A stretch of DNA of 64,000 nucleotides from Kovacikia minuta CCNUW1 (GTDB lineage: Bacteria; Cyanobacteriota; Cyanobacteriia; Leptolyngbyales; Leptolyngbyaceae), in NCBI RefSeq assembly GCF_020091585.1, contig NZ_CP083582.1, positions 2,480,001 through 2,544,000 of the forward strand, given 5' to 3'. Positions within the stretch are counted from its first letter, which is position 1; each line of letters begins with the position of its first letter. Shown here one piece after another: positions 9,437 through 17,529 of this stretch. The position numbers and the translations under genes are program-made. Below the pieces are notes generated by a model, which was not told the origin of the DNA, did not search any database, and saw only the letters and a list, made by a program, of their open reading frames with translations.

Positions 9437-10039
9437 CTAATCTAATTTCTCTCCACTTAGAACAAAGATGGGGTCGATCGCCGCAAAAGTTTGGCTGGTG
9501 CCCCGTTTTTCCAGACGGTTAACAGCAGATTGAACCACTTCAATATTACGAACCTGTAACTCGGCAAAGCTTTCGGAAATTTGATAAAGCCCTTCGAGGC
9601 TTGCTGCCGTTGCAACGATGCGCCCTTCGGATGATAGGCGCTGCCAGACCTCCTTCAAAATTAATTTGATTGAACGCCCACCTTCAATACAAACCCGTTG
9701 GGGATTTTGGGATAGCCCCACCAGACATTCTGGCGCACTGCCTTCGATGATTTCGACATTGTTAACCCCAAAACGATCGCAATTTCGCCGGATCAGGCTG
9801 GCAACCTCTTCATCCCGTTCGATCGCAAAAATTCTTCCTTGGGGACAAAGTAACCCCACCTCAACCGGGATTGTCCCCGTTCCTGCCCCAATATCCCACA
9901 GTACAGAATCTGCCTTAAGCCTCAACGCAGAAATTAGCAACAACCGAACCTCTCGTGGACTCATAGGAATTCCTGGCAGCCGCTCGAACAGGTCATCCGG
10001 AATGCCAGGAGTAACGTAAGACCAAAGGGGGGAAGGCAT
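9437..10039 (-). CDS. cbiT: Cobalt-precorrin C15-methyltransferase/decarboxylase CbiT
   Basis: A 200-residue class I SAM methyltransferase. Motif I is 'VLWDIGAGTGTIPVE' (about residues 46-60), followed by 'IFAIERDEE' and 'NVEIIEGSAPE'. The N-terminal 'GIPDDLFERLPGIPMSPREVR' is characteristic of CbiT, the decarboxylating C15 methyltransferase of cobalamin synthesis. In many bacteria this is fused to CbiE as CobL; here it stands alone. No cobalamin riboswitch is visible upstream. cobO lies about 12 kb away at 22002-22670 and is the only other cobalamin gene in the window. Confidence 0.9.
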   Translation of the reverse strand: MPSPLWSYVTPGIPDDLFERLPGIPMSPREVRLLLISALRLKADSVLWDIGAGTGTIPVEVGLLCPQGRIFAIERDEEVASLIRRNCDRFGVNNVEIIEGSAPECLVGLSQNPQRVCIEGGRSIKLILKEVWQRLSSEGRIVATAASLEGLYQISESFAELQVRNIEVVQSAVNRLEKRGTSQTFAAIDPIFVLSGEKLD

Positions 10040-10255
10040 AGGAATTAGGAATGATGAATTTTGAATTTTGAATTGACGCGAAATGGGGAGTGGGGAGTGG
10101 GGGAAGAGTTTCGAGTTCTAAGTTCTAAGTTTTAGATAAATGTTGACCCCTGACTCCTGTCTCCTGGCTCTTCTCTTCTGCCTCCTGTCTTCTGCCTTCC
10201 GCCTTTCTCTCCTCCATCCCCGCGTCTCCATTTCTTCGTGTCTCCGTGTCCTCTT

Positions 10256-10325
10256 CTAGCTCCTAACTCCTAACTCCTAACTCCTAACTCCTAACTCCTA
10301 ACCCCTAACTCCTAACCCCTTCTTC
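10256..10325. repeat. Tandem CTCCTAA heptamer repeat
   Basis: About nine head-to-tail copies of CTCCTAA/CCCCTAA sit within a low-complexity 290-bp spacer (10040-10327). The rest of the spacer is made of GGGGAGT, TCTCCTGTCT and similar motifs. No gene is seen in it. Confidence 0.9.
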
Positions 10326-10327
10326 TC

Positions 10328-11884
10328 CTAATTCTGAACAACTTTTAGCGTTTTAAGGGTGGGGTCTGCACAACCACTAATGGTTCCACCGATCGCCAGA
10401 ACCTGTTGCAAGTATGTTAACGCTTCTAACGTAATCACCTCACCCGGCATCACTACTGGAATTCCAGGGGGATAGGGGCAAACCAGTTCAGCGCTGATCC
10501 GGTTCACGGTTTCTGCAACTGGAAGGCTTGTGGTGGGAGAAAAGAAGGCATCGCGGGGAGAGTGGGGAGTGGGGAGTGGGGAGTGGGGAGTGGGGAGTGA
10601 GGGAGAATTTTGAATTTTGAATTTTGAATTTTGAATTGAATCTGACGCCTGACGCCTGACGCCTGGCTCCTGGTTGCTGATTGCGTCCCCTCTTCCTCCA
10701 CGGGTTCTTTGCCTTTCTGCCAATGTCCTTAGTGCCTGAATTAGGCGTTCTATGTCCCCATTTGTATTTCCCAAACTGACTATAAATGTTAAATGCTGTA
10801 ACGAGGGAAGTTCACAGGTGACACCGAATTCCTGATGCAGGATGGCGTCAGCGGTGAAGCCGTCAATCCCCAAGTTAGAAACTGTGACCGTCAGACGGGT
10901 TCTGTCCAGGGAAAAAAATCCAGGGCTACCTGCCTGTTCTGGATCGAGCGTGGAAAGTCCTGGAATTTGTGCGATCTGCGATCGCGCCCAATCCGCTCGT
11001 CTGATGGTTTGCTGCATCAGTTCCCTGCCCTGGGTTGCCATTTGATACCGGGCTGCATCCAGGGCAGCGAGCAACAGATAACTCGGACTGGTGGACTGAA
11101 CCAGGGATAGGGCTTTGCTGAGGAGATCGGCGTCCACGAGACTTCCCCGCGTGTGGAGCATTGCCGCCTGGGTCATTGCTGACAAAACCTTGTGGGTCGA
11201 TTGCACACTCAAATCTGCACCTGCTGCCAGGGCTGGCATGGGCAGGTCCAGATGGAAGGCAAAATGGGGTCCGTGAGCTTCGTCTACTAGCAGGGGAATG
11301 GTGTGCTGGTGAACAATAGCCGCGATGGATTCTAAATCTCCACAGACGCCATAGTAGGTGGGATATACCAGGAACACGGCTTTAGCGTCAGGATGTTGTG
11401 TTAGCGCCTCAGCGACGGCAGTGGGCGTGATGCTGTGGGCAATGTCCAGGGCACGATCGCACTCCGGCTTCAAAAACACGGGAACTGCACCGGAGAGGAT
11501 CAATCCAGAAATCGCTGACTGATGCACATTTCGAGGCATCACAATCTTGTCACCAGGGGCGCAGGTTGCCACGATGGCAGCTATCACACCACTGGTAGAG
11601 CCATTTACCAAAAACCAGGTGCGATCGGCTCCAAATGCCTCTGCTGCCAATTCTTGAGCCTGCTGAATCGCGCCTTCCGGTGCAAACAAATTATCCAGTT
11701 CTGGCAACTCTGGCAAATCTGCTTGAAAGAGCTGGGAACCGAGAAAATCCCTTAACCTGTCTGGAATGCCCTGTCCCCGCTTATGCCCTGGGGCATAGAA
11801 CGGCACATTTTGGGTTCGCGCAGCGATTTGCAGGGCATCCAACAAGGGCGTAGAGGCTTGGGGGCACTCAGGATCAATGGGCAT
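10328..11884 (-). CDS. Orn/Lys/Arg decarboxylase family protein with an in-frame repeat insertion
   Basis: A 518-residue fold-type I PLP enzyme. 'PFYAPGHKRG' near residue 30, 'LVDEAHG' (Asp201) and 'STHKVLSAMTQA' with lysine 232 fit the bacterial Orn/Lys/Arg decarboxylase family, whose cyanobacterial members are often near 480 residues. It likely decarboxylates a basic amino acid for polyamine synthesis, with substrate unknown. Residues about 393-443 do not belong to the family: they are translated repeat sequence (SIQNSKFKIQNS, PTPHSPLPTPHSP) identical in style to the surrounding spacers. The C-terminal domain resumes in frame at 'DAFFSPTTSLPVAETVNRIS'. The insertion falls between the large domain and the C-terminal subdomain, so the protein may still fold. 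Confidence 0.9.
   Translation of the reverse strand: MPIDPECPQASTPLLDALQIAARTQNVPFYAPGHKRGQGIPDRLRDFLGSQLFQADLPELPELDNLFAPEGAIQQAQELAAEAFGADRTWFLVNGSTSGVIAAIVATCAPGDKIVMPRNVHQSAISGLILSGAVPVFLKPECDRALDIAHSITPTAVAEALTQHPDAKAVFLVYPTYYGVCGDLESIAAIVHQHTIPLLVDEAHGPHFAFHLDLPMPALAAGADLSVQSTHKVLSAMTQAAMLHTRGSLVDADLLSKALSLVQSTSPSYLLLAALDAARYQMATQGRELMQQTIRRADWARSQIAQIPGLSTLDPEQAGSPGFFSLDRTRLTVTVSNLGIDGFTADAILHQEFGVTCELPSLQHLTFIVSLGNTNGDIERLIQALRTLAERQRTRGGRGDAISNQEPGVRRQASDSIQNSKFKIQNSPSLPTPHSPLPTPHSPRDAFFSPTTSLPVAETVNRISAELVCPYPPGIPVVMPGEVITLEALTYLQQVLAIGGTISGCADPTLKTLKVVQN
10556..10708. repeat. Intergenic-type repeat inserted inside the decarboxylase frame
   Basis: Direct repeats GGGGAGTGGGGAGT, GAATTTTGAATTTT and CTGACGCCTGACGCC of the kind found in spacers elsewhere interrupt the gene. 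The length keeps the reading frame open (about 51 codons). Confidence 0.85.
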
Positions 11885-11974
11885 GGCTGTAGTTGGATGT
11901 CGGTAATTAGGAAGAGGTCAATTGGGGGAAGGGGCATCTACGCTGAAAGGGTTGAGTCTGTTGGCAAAAATATC

Positions 11975-12184
11975 ATGGTTTATACACCCGAAGTTCCTGC
12001 GCCTCCGGTTCCCAATCCTTCCCCGGACCCTTCACCAAATCCGATACCAGAGCCAATCCCCGGTCCTGTTCCAGAACCCGTACCCAGTCCTGCGCCCCAA
12101 CCTGTGCCTGCACCGGAACCAGAACCAGTCCCAGCACCCATCCCGCAAACAGTGCCAGGACCGATTCCCCAAACGGTTCCTTAG
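11975..12184 (+). CDS. Small proline-rich protein
   Basis: From ATG 11975 (MVYTPEVPAPPVPNPSPDPS) a 69-residue peptide runs to the TAG at 12184. It is almost entirely P-x and P-x-P repeats with Glu, Ala and Val, and has no hydrophobic segment. A GC-rich simple repeat could give this by chance, but the composition keeps strictly to codon phase (third positions vary), which favours a coding sequence. It overlaps the 3' end of gdhA by 4 bases, convergently. Function unknown. Confidence 0.5.
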   Translation: MVYTPEVPAPPVPNPSPDPSPNPIPEPIPGPVPEPVPSPAPQPVPAPEPEPVPAPIPQTVPGPIPQTVP

Positions 12185-13470
12185 TGGCTATTCAAGTAAT
12201 AATCCCGTGTCCCTTTTGCACTAATTGCCTCCCCCAGGCGACTCAGGGCATGGACATAGGCAGCCGTTCGCATGGGGATGGAGAGGTCACGGGCGATCGC
12301 CCAGATTCGTTCTGCCTCTTCAACCATCTTAAATTTCAACCGCTGGTTAATTTCATCCAGCATCCAGTACAACCCACTTCGGTTCTGAACCCACTCAAAG
12401 TAACTAACTGTAACGCCCCCTGCGTTAACAAGGATGTCGGGGAAAACGTAGATTCCCTTTTCATCCAGGATTTTATCTGCGGCTGAGGTAATCGGTCCAT
12501 TTGCCACTTCAAAGACCATCTTTGCCCGCACATTTGCCGCGTTGGCTTCAGTAATTTGGTTTTCCAAAGCAGCAGGCACCAGCACATCCACATCCAAAGC
12601 CAGAAGCTCTTCATTACTGACTACGGTTTCGGCGGCGGTGTGGCAAACTGTGTCGTCACAATAAAGTGCCTGAATGCGGCGACTGGAGTCTTTGAACTGA
12701 CGAATATTGGGAATGTCCAGTCCGTGTTTGGAATAAATTCCTCCTTGAGAATCGCTCACAGCGACTACTTTGTAGCCAGCCCGAAATAGAAGTTCTGCTA
12801 GAATTGCCCCCGCGTTGCCAAACCCTTGTACAGCAACGGTTGTTACTTCAGGGATTTGGTCAAACTTGGGCATCATTGCCTGAATGACGTAAAACGCACC
12901 CATTGCGGTTGCCGTTTCCCGACCCAGGCTGCCACCCATAGTAATGGGTTTGCCGGTAACCACCGCTGGACAAATTTGGCGTTTAATAATGCTGTATTGA
13001 TCCATCATCCAACCCATGATCATGGCGTTGGTGTATACATCTGGTGCCAGGATGTCAACGTCAGGTCCAATGAAATCGGCGATCGCGTCAATATACCCGC
13101 GACTTAAGCGTTCCAATTCCATCCGGGAAAGTTCCTTGGGATTAACCGTAATCCCTCCCTTCGCTCCCCCAAAGGGTAAGCTCAAAGCGGCACATTTAAA
13201 GGTCATCCAAAATGCTAGAGATTGCACCTCATCCAGTGTCACGCTGGGATGGTAGCGAACCCCTCCTTTGCCAGGACCTCTGGTATCGTCATAACGCACT
13301 CGATAGCCCTGAAAAACCTTGAGGGAACCATCGTCCATGCGCACAGGAATGGAAACGGTCAGACTAGTCTGAGGGAATTTTAAGGATTCAACCGCATCCT
13401 CCGAAATGGACGTGTATTTCAACGCCTGTTCCAACCGTTGACCCGCATCAGATAATAACGAACCTGCCAT
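12181..13470 (-). CDS. gdhA: Glutamate dehydrogenase (Glu/Leu/Phe/Val dehydrogenase family)
   Basis: A 429-residue enzyme for reversible amination of 2-oxoglutarate. 'GPGKGGVRYHP' (Lys68) and 'KCAALSLPFGGAKGGI' (Lys92, catalytic Lys104) form the substrate site and 'APDVYTN' has the catalytic Asp144. 'VAVQGFGNAGAILAELL' is the dinucleotide fold, and the second strand ends in Asp240 ('VAVSD'). An acidic residue there usually favours NAD, so cofactor choice is uncertain. A strong AAAGGAAAGG ribosome site lies before the ATG. No neighbour suggests an operon. The leucine/phenylalanine dehydrogenase relatives are shorter. Confidence 0.93.
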   Translation of the reverse strand: MAGSLLSDAGQRLEQALKYTSISEDAVESLKFPQTSLTVSIPVRMDDGSLKVFQGYRVRYDDTRGPGKGGVRYHPSVTLDEVQSLAFWMTFKCAALSLPFGGAKGGITVNPKELSRMELERLSRGYIDAIADFIGPDVDILAPDVYTNAMIMGWMMDQYSIIKRQICPAVVTGKPITMGGSLGRETATAMGAFYVIQAMMPKFDQIPEVTTVAVQGFGNAGAILAELLFRAGYKVVAVSDSQGGIYSKHGLDIPNIRQFKDSSRRIQALYCDDTVCHTAAETVVSNEELLALDVDVLVPAALENQITEANAANVRAKMVFEVANGPITSAADKILDEKGIYVFPDILVNAGGVTVSYFEWVQNRSGLYWMLDEINQRLKFKMVEEAERIWAIARDLSIPMRTAAYVHALSRLGEAISAKGTRDYYLNSH

Positions 13471-13757
13471 ACTGCGTACCTTTCCTTTCAGTAAGTCTTT
13501 AGAAGGCAGAAGGCAGAGGGCGGAAGGCTGAGGGCAGAAGGAGATGGGGAAGGTGAGGGTGATGGGGTGATGGGATGATGAGGTAAGGAGTAACCTTCAC
13601 CCTTATACCTACCAACTGACACCTGACACCTGACACCTGACACCTGACACCTAACCCCTCCCACCTCGCCTTCTTTCTCTATCGTGCCCGAATATTTGGG
13701 TATTTGGATGCGGAAATGCATATCTTACTGAAAAGAATTGTGTATTTTGCTACAAAA

Positions 13758-14087
13758 TCAACGGATCGGGATGAAGGGAAAGAATGTCTTTATAAATTTT
13801 CGGAGTCTTAGCAACCGAATTTGTTTGCGGATAACAGGAGCCAGCACAATTTTTTCGGGTGGGGCTTTGGCAAGCTCTGCCCGCAGTTGGGCGTATTCGG
13901 TGGCGGTTAGGGGTTTGCCATCCAGGGGAGACCGCGCTCCCGTAATAATTTCAGTCCGCAACATCTCCTCTGGCACATCCTCTAAAGGCGGCAGCGCCAG
14001 CGCTGATTCGGCTGTAACCAGGGCAAACCCAAAGGCAAGCGCGAGGGATTTGAGATTGTAGATTGTAGATTTTTGATTCCTTTTCAT
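13758..14087 (-). CDS. Small secreted protein of unknown function
   Basis: A 109-residue protein with a basic N-terminus and a hydrophobic stretch (about residues 14-31, LALAFGFALVTAESALA) that looks like a cleavable signal peptide ending ALA. The mature part contains 'LRTEIITGARSPLDGKPLTATEYAQL', a pattern I associate with a conserved cyanobacterial family of unknown role, and ends in a basic helix. The spacer upstream of gdhA (13488-13720) is simple repeats. Function not recognised. Confidence 0.65.
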   Translation of the reverse strand: MKRNQKSTIYNLKSLALAFGFALVTAESALALPPLEDVPEEMLRTEIITGARSPLDGKPLTATEYAQLRAELAKAPPEKIVLAPVIRKQIRLLRLRKFIKTFFPFIPIR

Positions 14088-14144
14088 TCCTCTAGTTCCT
14101 AGCCCCTAGCTCCTGATTCCTGCTTCTGCCCTCTGCCTTCCCCA

Positions 14145-15401
14145 CTAATAGTCGTTATGCCACATCGTTCGAGAAGATTCGGTTCTGACTAATAGTTTGC
14201 CTTGGGAAATAACATAATGAACCGTCGCACGACGGCGGATGGCGTCGTAGCGATCGCGGGCATTCAAAACAATCAGATTGGCAGGTTTGCCTACTTCAAT
14301 CCCATAGCGATCGGTTAAGTTAAGGGTTTTCGCCCCGTTCCAGGTAACCATATCGTAACAGGCATCAATTTCGGCAATTCCAGTCATTTGGCAGACATGC
14401 AAGCCCATAAATGCCACATCCAGCATATTTCCAGTGCCCAAAGAGTACCAGGGGTCCTGAATACAGTCATGCCCAAAACTGACATTCATATTTTGCTGCC
14501 AGAGTTCCTTCACACGGGTAACGCCTCGGCGTTTGGGGTAGGAGTCGGTGCGCCCCTGGAGGGTAATGTTGATCAGAGGATTGGCAATGAAGTTAATTTG
14601 GGTACGACGTAGAAACCCCAGTAGCTTAATGGCGTAGGCGTTGTCGTAGGAACCAAAGGCAGTGGTATGGCTGGCAGTGACCCGCGCTCCCAAGTCGGTG
14701 TGGATGGCATTGGCAGCAACCACTTCCAGAAACCGGGATTGATGATCATCCGTTTCGTCGCAGTGGATATCGATCAGGCGATCGTATTTCTGTGCCAGTT
14801 CAAAAATGCGATGAACGGACTTGACGCCATCCTCCCGTGTTAACTCGTAATGGGGAATGCCACCGACCACATCCGCCCCCATATCCAGGGATTTTTCTAT
14901 CAGGATATCGTTCTGGGGGCTGCCATAAATGCCATCCTGGGGAAAGGCAACCACCTGTAGGGTCATCCAATCCTTAACTTCTTCGCGAACTTCCAAAAGT
15001 GCCTGGAGCGCGGTCAAACTAGTTTCACTGACATCGGCATGGCTCCGAACAAACAGAACTCCCTGAACTGCCTGCTGCCTCAGGGTTTCAATGGCACGAG
15101 CTTTAACATCTTCCAGGGACAGGTTTTGTTTCCGCTCCCGCCAAATTTCAATTCCTTCAAATAGGGTGCCGCTCTGGTTCCAGCGGGGTTCTCCAGCGGT
15201 CAGGGCAGAGTCCAGGTGAATGTGGGATTCGACGAAGGGAGGGCTGACGAGTTGCCCCTGAATATCCAGTGTGAGCTTGGCAGATCCGGTAATGTTGGGA
15301 GCAATTTCGACGATCGCCCCACCCTTAATCGCAACATCAACCTCAGCGATCGTCCGGTCTGTTTGCAGCAAACGGCACTGGCGCAGAAGCAAATCGTACA
15401 T
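14145..15401 (-). CDS. codA: Cytosine deaminase-like amidohydrolase
   Basis: A 418-residue metal-dependent hydrolase. Metal and catalytic residues are visible as 'ESHIHLD' (His60, His62), 'DIHCDETDD' (His213, Glu216), 'ASHTTAF' (His245) and 'SFGHDCIQDPW' (Asp312), matching the cytosine deaminase/isoguanine deaminase group. It would deaminate cytosine to uracil or act on a related base. The start ATG lies 3 bases past the cpcT stop, with AAAGGGAT as ribosome site, so both genes are probably co-transcribed although their roles are unrelated. Confidence 0.88.
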   Translation of the reverse strand: MYDLLLRQCRLLQTDRTIAEVDVAIKGGAIVEIAPNITGSAKLTLDIQGQLVSPPFVESHIHLDSALTAGEPRWNQSGTLFEGIEIWRERKQNLSLEDVKARAIETLRQQAVQGVLFVRSHADVSETSLTALQALLEVREEVKDWMTLQVVAFPQDGIYGSPQNDILIEKSLDMGADVVGGIPHYELTREDGVKSVHRIFELAQKYDRLIDIHCDETDDHQSRFLEVVAANAIHTDLGARVTASHTTAFGSYDNAYAIKLLGFLRRTQINFIANPLINITLQGRTDSYPKRRGVTRVKELWQQNMNVSFGHDCIQDPWYSLGTGNMLDVAFMGLHVCQMTGIAEIDACYDMVTWNGAKTLNLTDRYGIEVGKPANLIVLNARDRYDAIRRRATVHYVISQGKLLVRTESSRTMWHNDY

Positions 15402-15404
15402 ACG

Positions 15405-15995
15405 TTATCCCTTTACTTCATCGGCAAAGCTTGTTTTACGCACAAAATGAAACGGTCCTGCAATGCTTCCCCAAATTAATTCATCGGTTTCCGGATCGCG
15501 CCCCCGATCGTAGCTGAAGAGTTTTTCTGCATCAATTTCAAACTCGTTATCCAGGTAAGTGGTTTTATCTTTACGAACCACAATGCATCCCCTACCCGGT
15601 TCTACCTTGCCTTTGAAGCTGTGCCCGGTCCACTCAACATGCATATTGCATCCCGGCATTTTTTCCAGCTGGTCTGCTTCAAGGGTGGACAACTGCTCCA
15701 GGTTACGAGAAGCCCCGTAAAACTTCTCTTCCCCCTGAATCTTATAGTTCTCTAGCTCAATCCGTCCGTCCTGGACAAACAGATTCATGACTCGAACCCG
15801 GTAAGGTTCATTCAGCATGAAATCATAGGCCTGTTCCAAGAATAACCCTACCCCAGACAGCAGTTTCATGGGCAGGGGACGCATACAAACTCGAATATGG
15901 GCATAAAGGGGAGGGTTCTCATAGGCCTGAGCCTGGTTGCTAAAGTCGGCTGCCATCCAGCGCACCAGGGCTGTCAAATCAGTGGAATGGGACAT
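15405..15995 (-). CDS. cpcT: CpcT-type phycobiliprotein lyase
   Basis: From the ATG at 15995 (MSHSTDLTALVRWMAADFSN) the product is 196 residues, the normal length; an upstream in-frame ATG at 16031 would add 12 non-conserved residues. 'ADFSNQAQAYENPPLYAHIRVCMRPLP' across residues about 16-42 and 'YRVRVMNLF' identify the CpeT/CpcT family. CpcT attaches phycocyanobilin to cysteine 153 of the phycocyanin beta subunit in phycobilisome assembly. It is the first gene of a pair with the cytosine deaminase. Related CpeT acts on phycoerythrin, but the close match is to CpcT. Confidence 0.9.
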   Translation of the reverse strand: MSHSTDLTALVRWMAADFSNQAQAYENPPLYAHIRVCMRPLPMKLLSGVGLFLEQAYDFMLNEPYRVRVMNLFVQDGRIELENYKIQGEEKFYGASRNLEQLSTLEADQLEKMPGCNMHVEWTGHSFKGKVEPGRGCIVVRKDKTTYLDNEFEIDAEKLFSYDRGRDPETDELIWGSIAGPFHFVRKTSFADEVKG

Positions 15996-16308
15996 AGGAA
16001 GGGGACAGGGTGTAGGGACGAGTAAACCCAAAGATACAGGTTCAATCTTCTAAATATTACACCGACCCATCCAATGATTGCTGGGACAAAGGCATCTCAG
16101 GTGAATCGCAGGGACACGATCGTCGCCCCTTACTCCTGGTTTCTGACTCCTGAATTCTCATACTAAATTAAATAATCTTCGTGGCACATCAACATCCTGT
16201 AAGGGCGTTTGACCACCCCCCCCTACCCGATCTGTCACGTTTTCAATTCAAATTTGTATGAAGAACGTACTTCACTCAATTGAGAATTACTACGACACCT
16301 GCTCCCCC

Positions 16309-16878
16309 TTAGGATTTGGTTGAGCGGCGGCGGGGTCGCTTCCATACTGCCCGTTCTGCCTTTTCCCGTTCATAGGCAATCAATTTGCCGTAGTACTCAT
16401 GTTTGCTTAGATTCATTGACAGAAACACATGCTTGCGCATGTTACCAAACCCTTTACGACCAAAAAACTTTACAGCTGGAATATTCTCAGGATCGGTATC
16501 CACCATCATGAACCGTGCGCCGTCATCGATCATGCGCTCCACCAGCTTATCCACCAGGCGATCGGCAATCCCTCGTCGCTGAAACGCAGGACTGATCCCC
16601 AGCCAGATAATGTAGCCATAAACCCAGGATGCTTTATTGATAATCGTCCCTAGAATAAATCCGGCTAGCTGATCATCCACCTCTGCTACCAGACAATACT
16701 CCGGATCGGTATTGTATAGCCCAATTACCTCCCACTGATCCCATGTCCGGTAAATGTAGGGATACAAATCACTGGTGAACAGCGTTTCCCCCAGATGGTA
16801 AACCGGCGCAATGTCATCAATATCCATATCCCGAATCGTGATCGGGAGTGATTCGTTGCTTTTAGGTGCTTCAGTCAT
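16309..16878 (-). CDS. GNAT family N-acetyltransferase
   Basis: A 189-residue acetyltransferase. The acetyl-CoA loop is 'ISPAFQRRGIADRLVDKLVE' (Q/RxxGxA form), followed by 'MMVDTDPENIPAVKFFGRKGFG', the usual GNAT motif B. The N-terminus 'ITIRDMDIDDIAPVYHLGE' is typical. The C-terminus is strongly basic (RPRRRSTKS). It resembles the archaeal/cyanobacterial RimI-like group, but the substrate is unknown. Monocistronic. Confidence 0.85.
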   Translation of the reverse strand: MTEAPKSNESLPITIRDMDIDDIAPVYHLGETLFTSDLYPYIYRTWDQWEVIGLYNTDPEYCLVAEVDDQLAGFILGTIINKASWVYGYIIWLGISPAFQRRGIADRLVDKLVERMIDDGARFMMVDTDPENIPAVKFFGRKGFGNMRKHVFLSMNLSKHEYYGKLIAYEREKAERAVWKRPRRRSTKS

Positions 16879-17156
16879 GGAATTTCGGAGAGAGAAACAG
16901 GGAACAGAAACCAGAGGAGGAAAACCAAATCCCCACTACCCATTACGTAAATTAAACTCCTCGTTGCCTGTCACCTATTGCCCATTTTTACACCTACCAC
17001 CTATTTTCCCCTCAATAATCCTTTACAAAATTCTCTGGGTATCCGCATATTCCCCCAGACTCCAACCCGGCGATCGACCGAAAATCCCAGGATTCACCGT
17101 AGGGATAACGCTTAGGAATGAAGTTAAATCAGGTCATCCTGCACGAGGAGTTTTCT

Positions 17157-17474
17157 ATGTCACTAGAGTTTACAGCAGAGTTGACGGCAGATGATTTACT
17201 GATTCTGGAGCAGCACCGTTTGGAACGCCTGCGTTCTTTCTTTGGCGAGACATTGCGTCTCTGTTTTATTTACTTAGATAAAAAAAATACGTTAGCGATT
17301 CATTGTTCAGAACCCTGGATTGTCGATCAGTTATTAAATGAAATGAATGAACTTCGCTGGTATTCCTGGATGGTGGTGGGTGCCAGTCAAATTTCTATCT
17401 GTTTTGCCCAGGAAGAAATTCACAAGACCAAGACCCGGAAACCCGGCAAAAAGTCTCTGCGCGTCCACACTTGA
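17157..17474 (+). CDS. Conserved small protein of unknown function
   Basis: GAGGAG six bases before the ATG at 17157 decides this start (MSLEFTAELTADDLLILEQH), giving 105 residues; an upstream in-frame codon at 17118 lacks a ribosome site. The sequence is soluble with no membrane segment, has 'LAIHCSEPWIVDQLLNEMNELRWYSWMVVGA' in the middle and a basic tail. I do not recognise a family. It is convergent with the large histidine kinase gene. Confidence 0.65.
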   Translation: MSLEFTAELTADDLLILEQHRLERLRSFFGETLRLCFIYLDKKNTLAIHCSEPWIVDQLLNEMNELRWYSWMVVGASQISICFAQEEIHKTKTRKPGKKSLRVHT

Positions 17475-17529
17475 TTGCCCTCTGCCTTCTACCTTAGACC
17501 CCAAAATTTGCCTCTTACTCCCAGAGGGA

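Noticed and set aside
10256-10325. Regular repeats suggesting a CRISPR array
   Set aside because: Units are 7 bp, contiguous and without unique spacers, so it is a simple tandem repeat. The same applies to 1625-1725 and 44571-44640.
9437-10327. Cobalamin riboswitch for cbiT (or at cobO, 22671-22773)
   Set aside because: No B12-box or typical core could be found on either strand; the upstream regions are simple repeats.
11783-11974. Upstream extension of the proline-rich gene
   Set aside because: The extension overlaps the decarboxylase start on the other strand and loses the proline periodicity; ATG 11975 is a better start.
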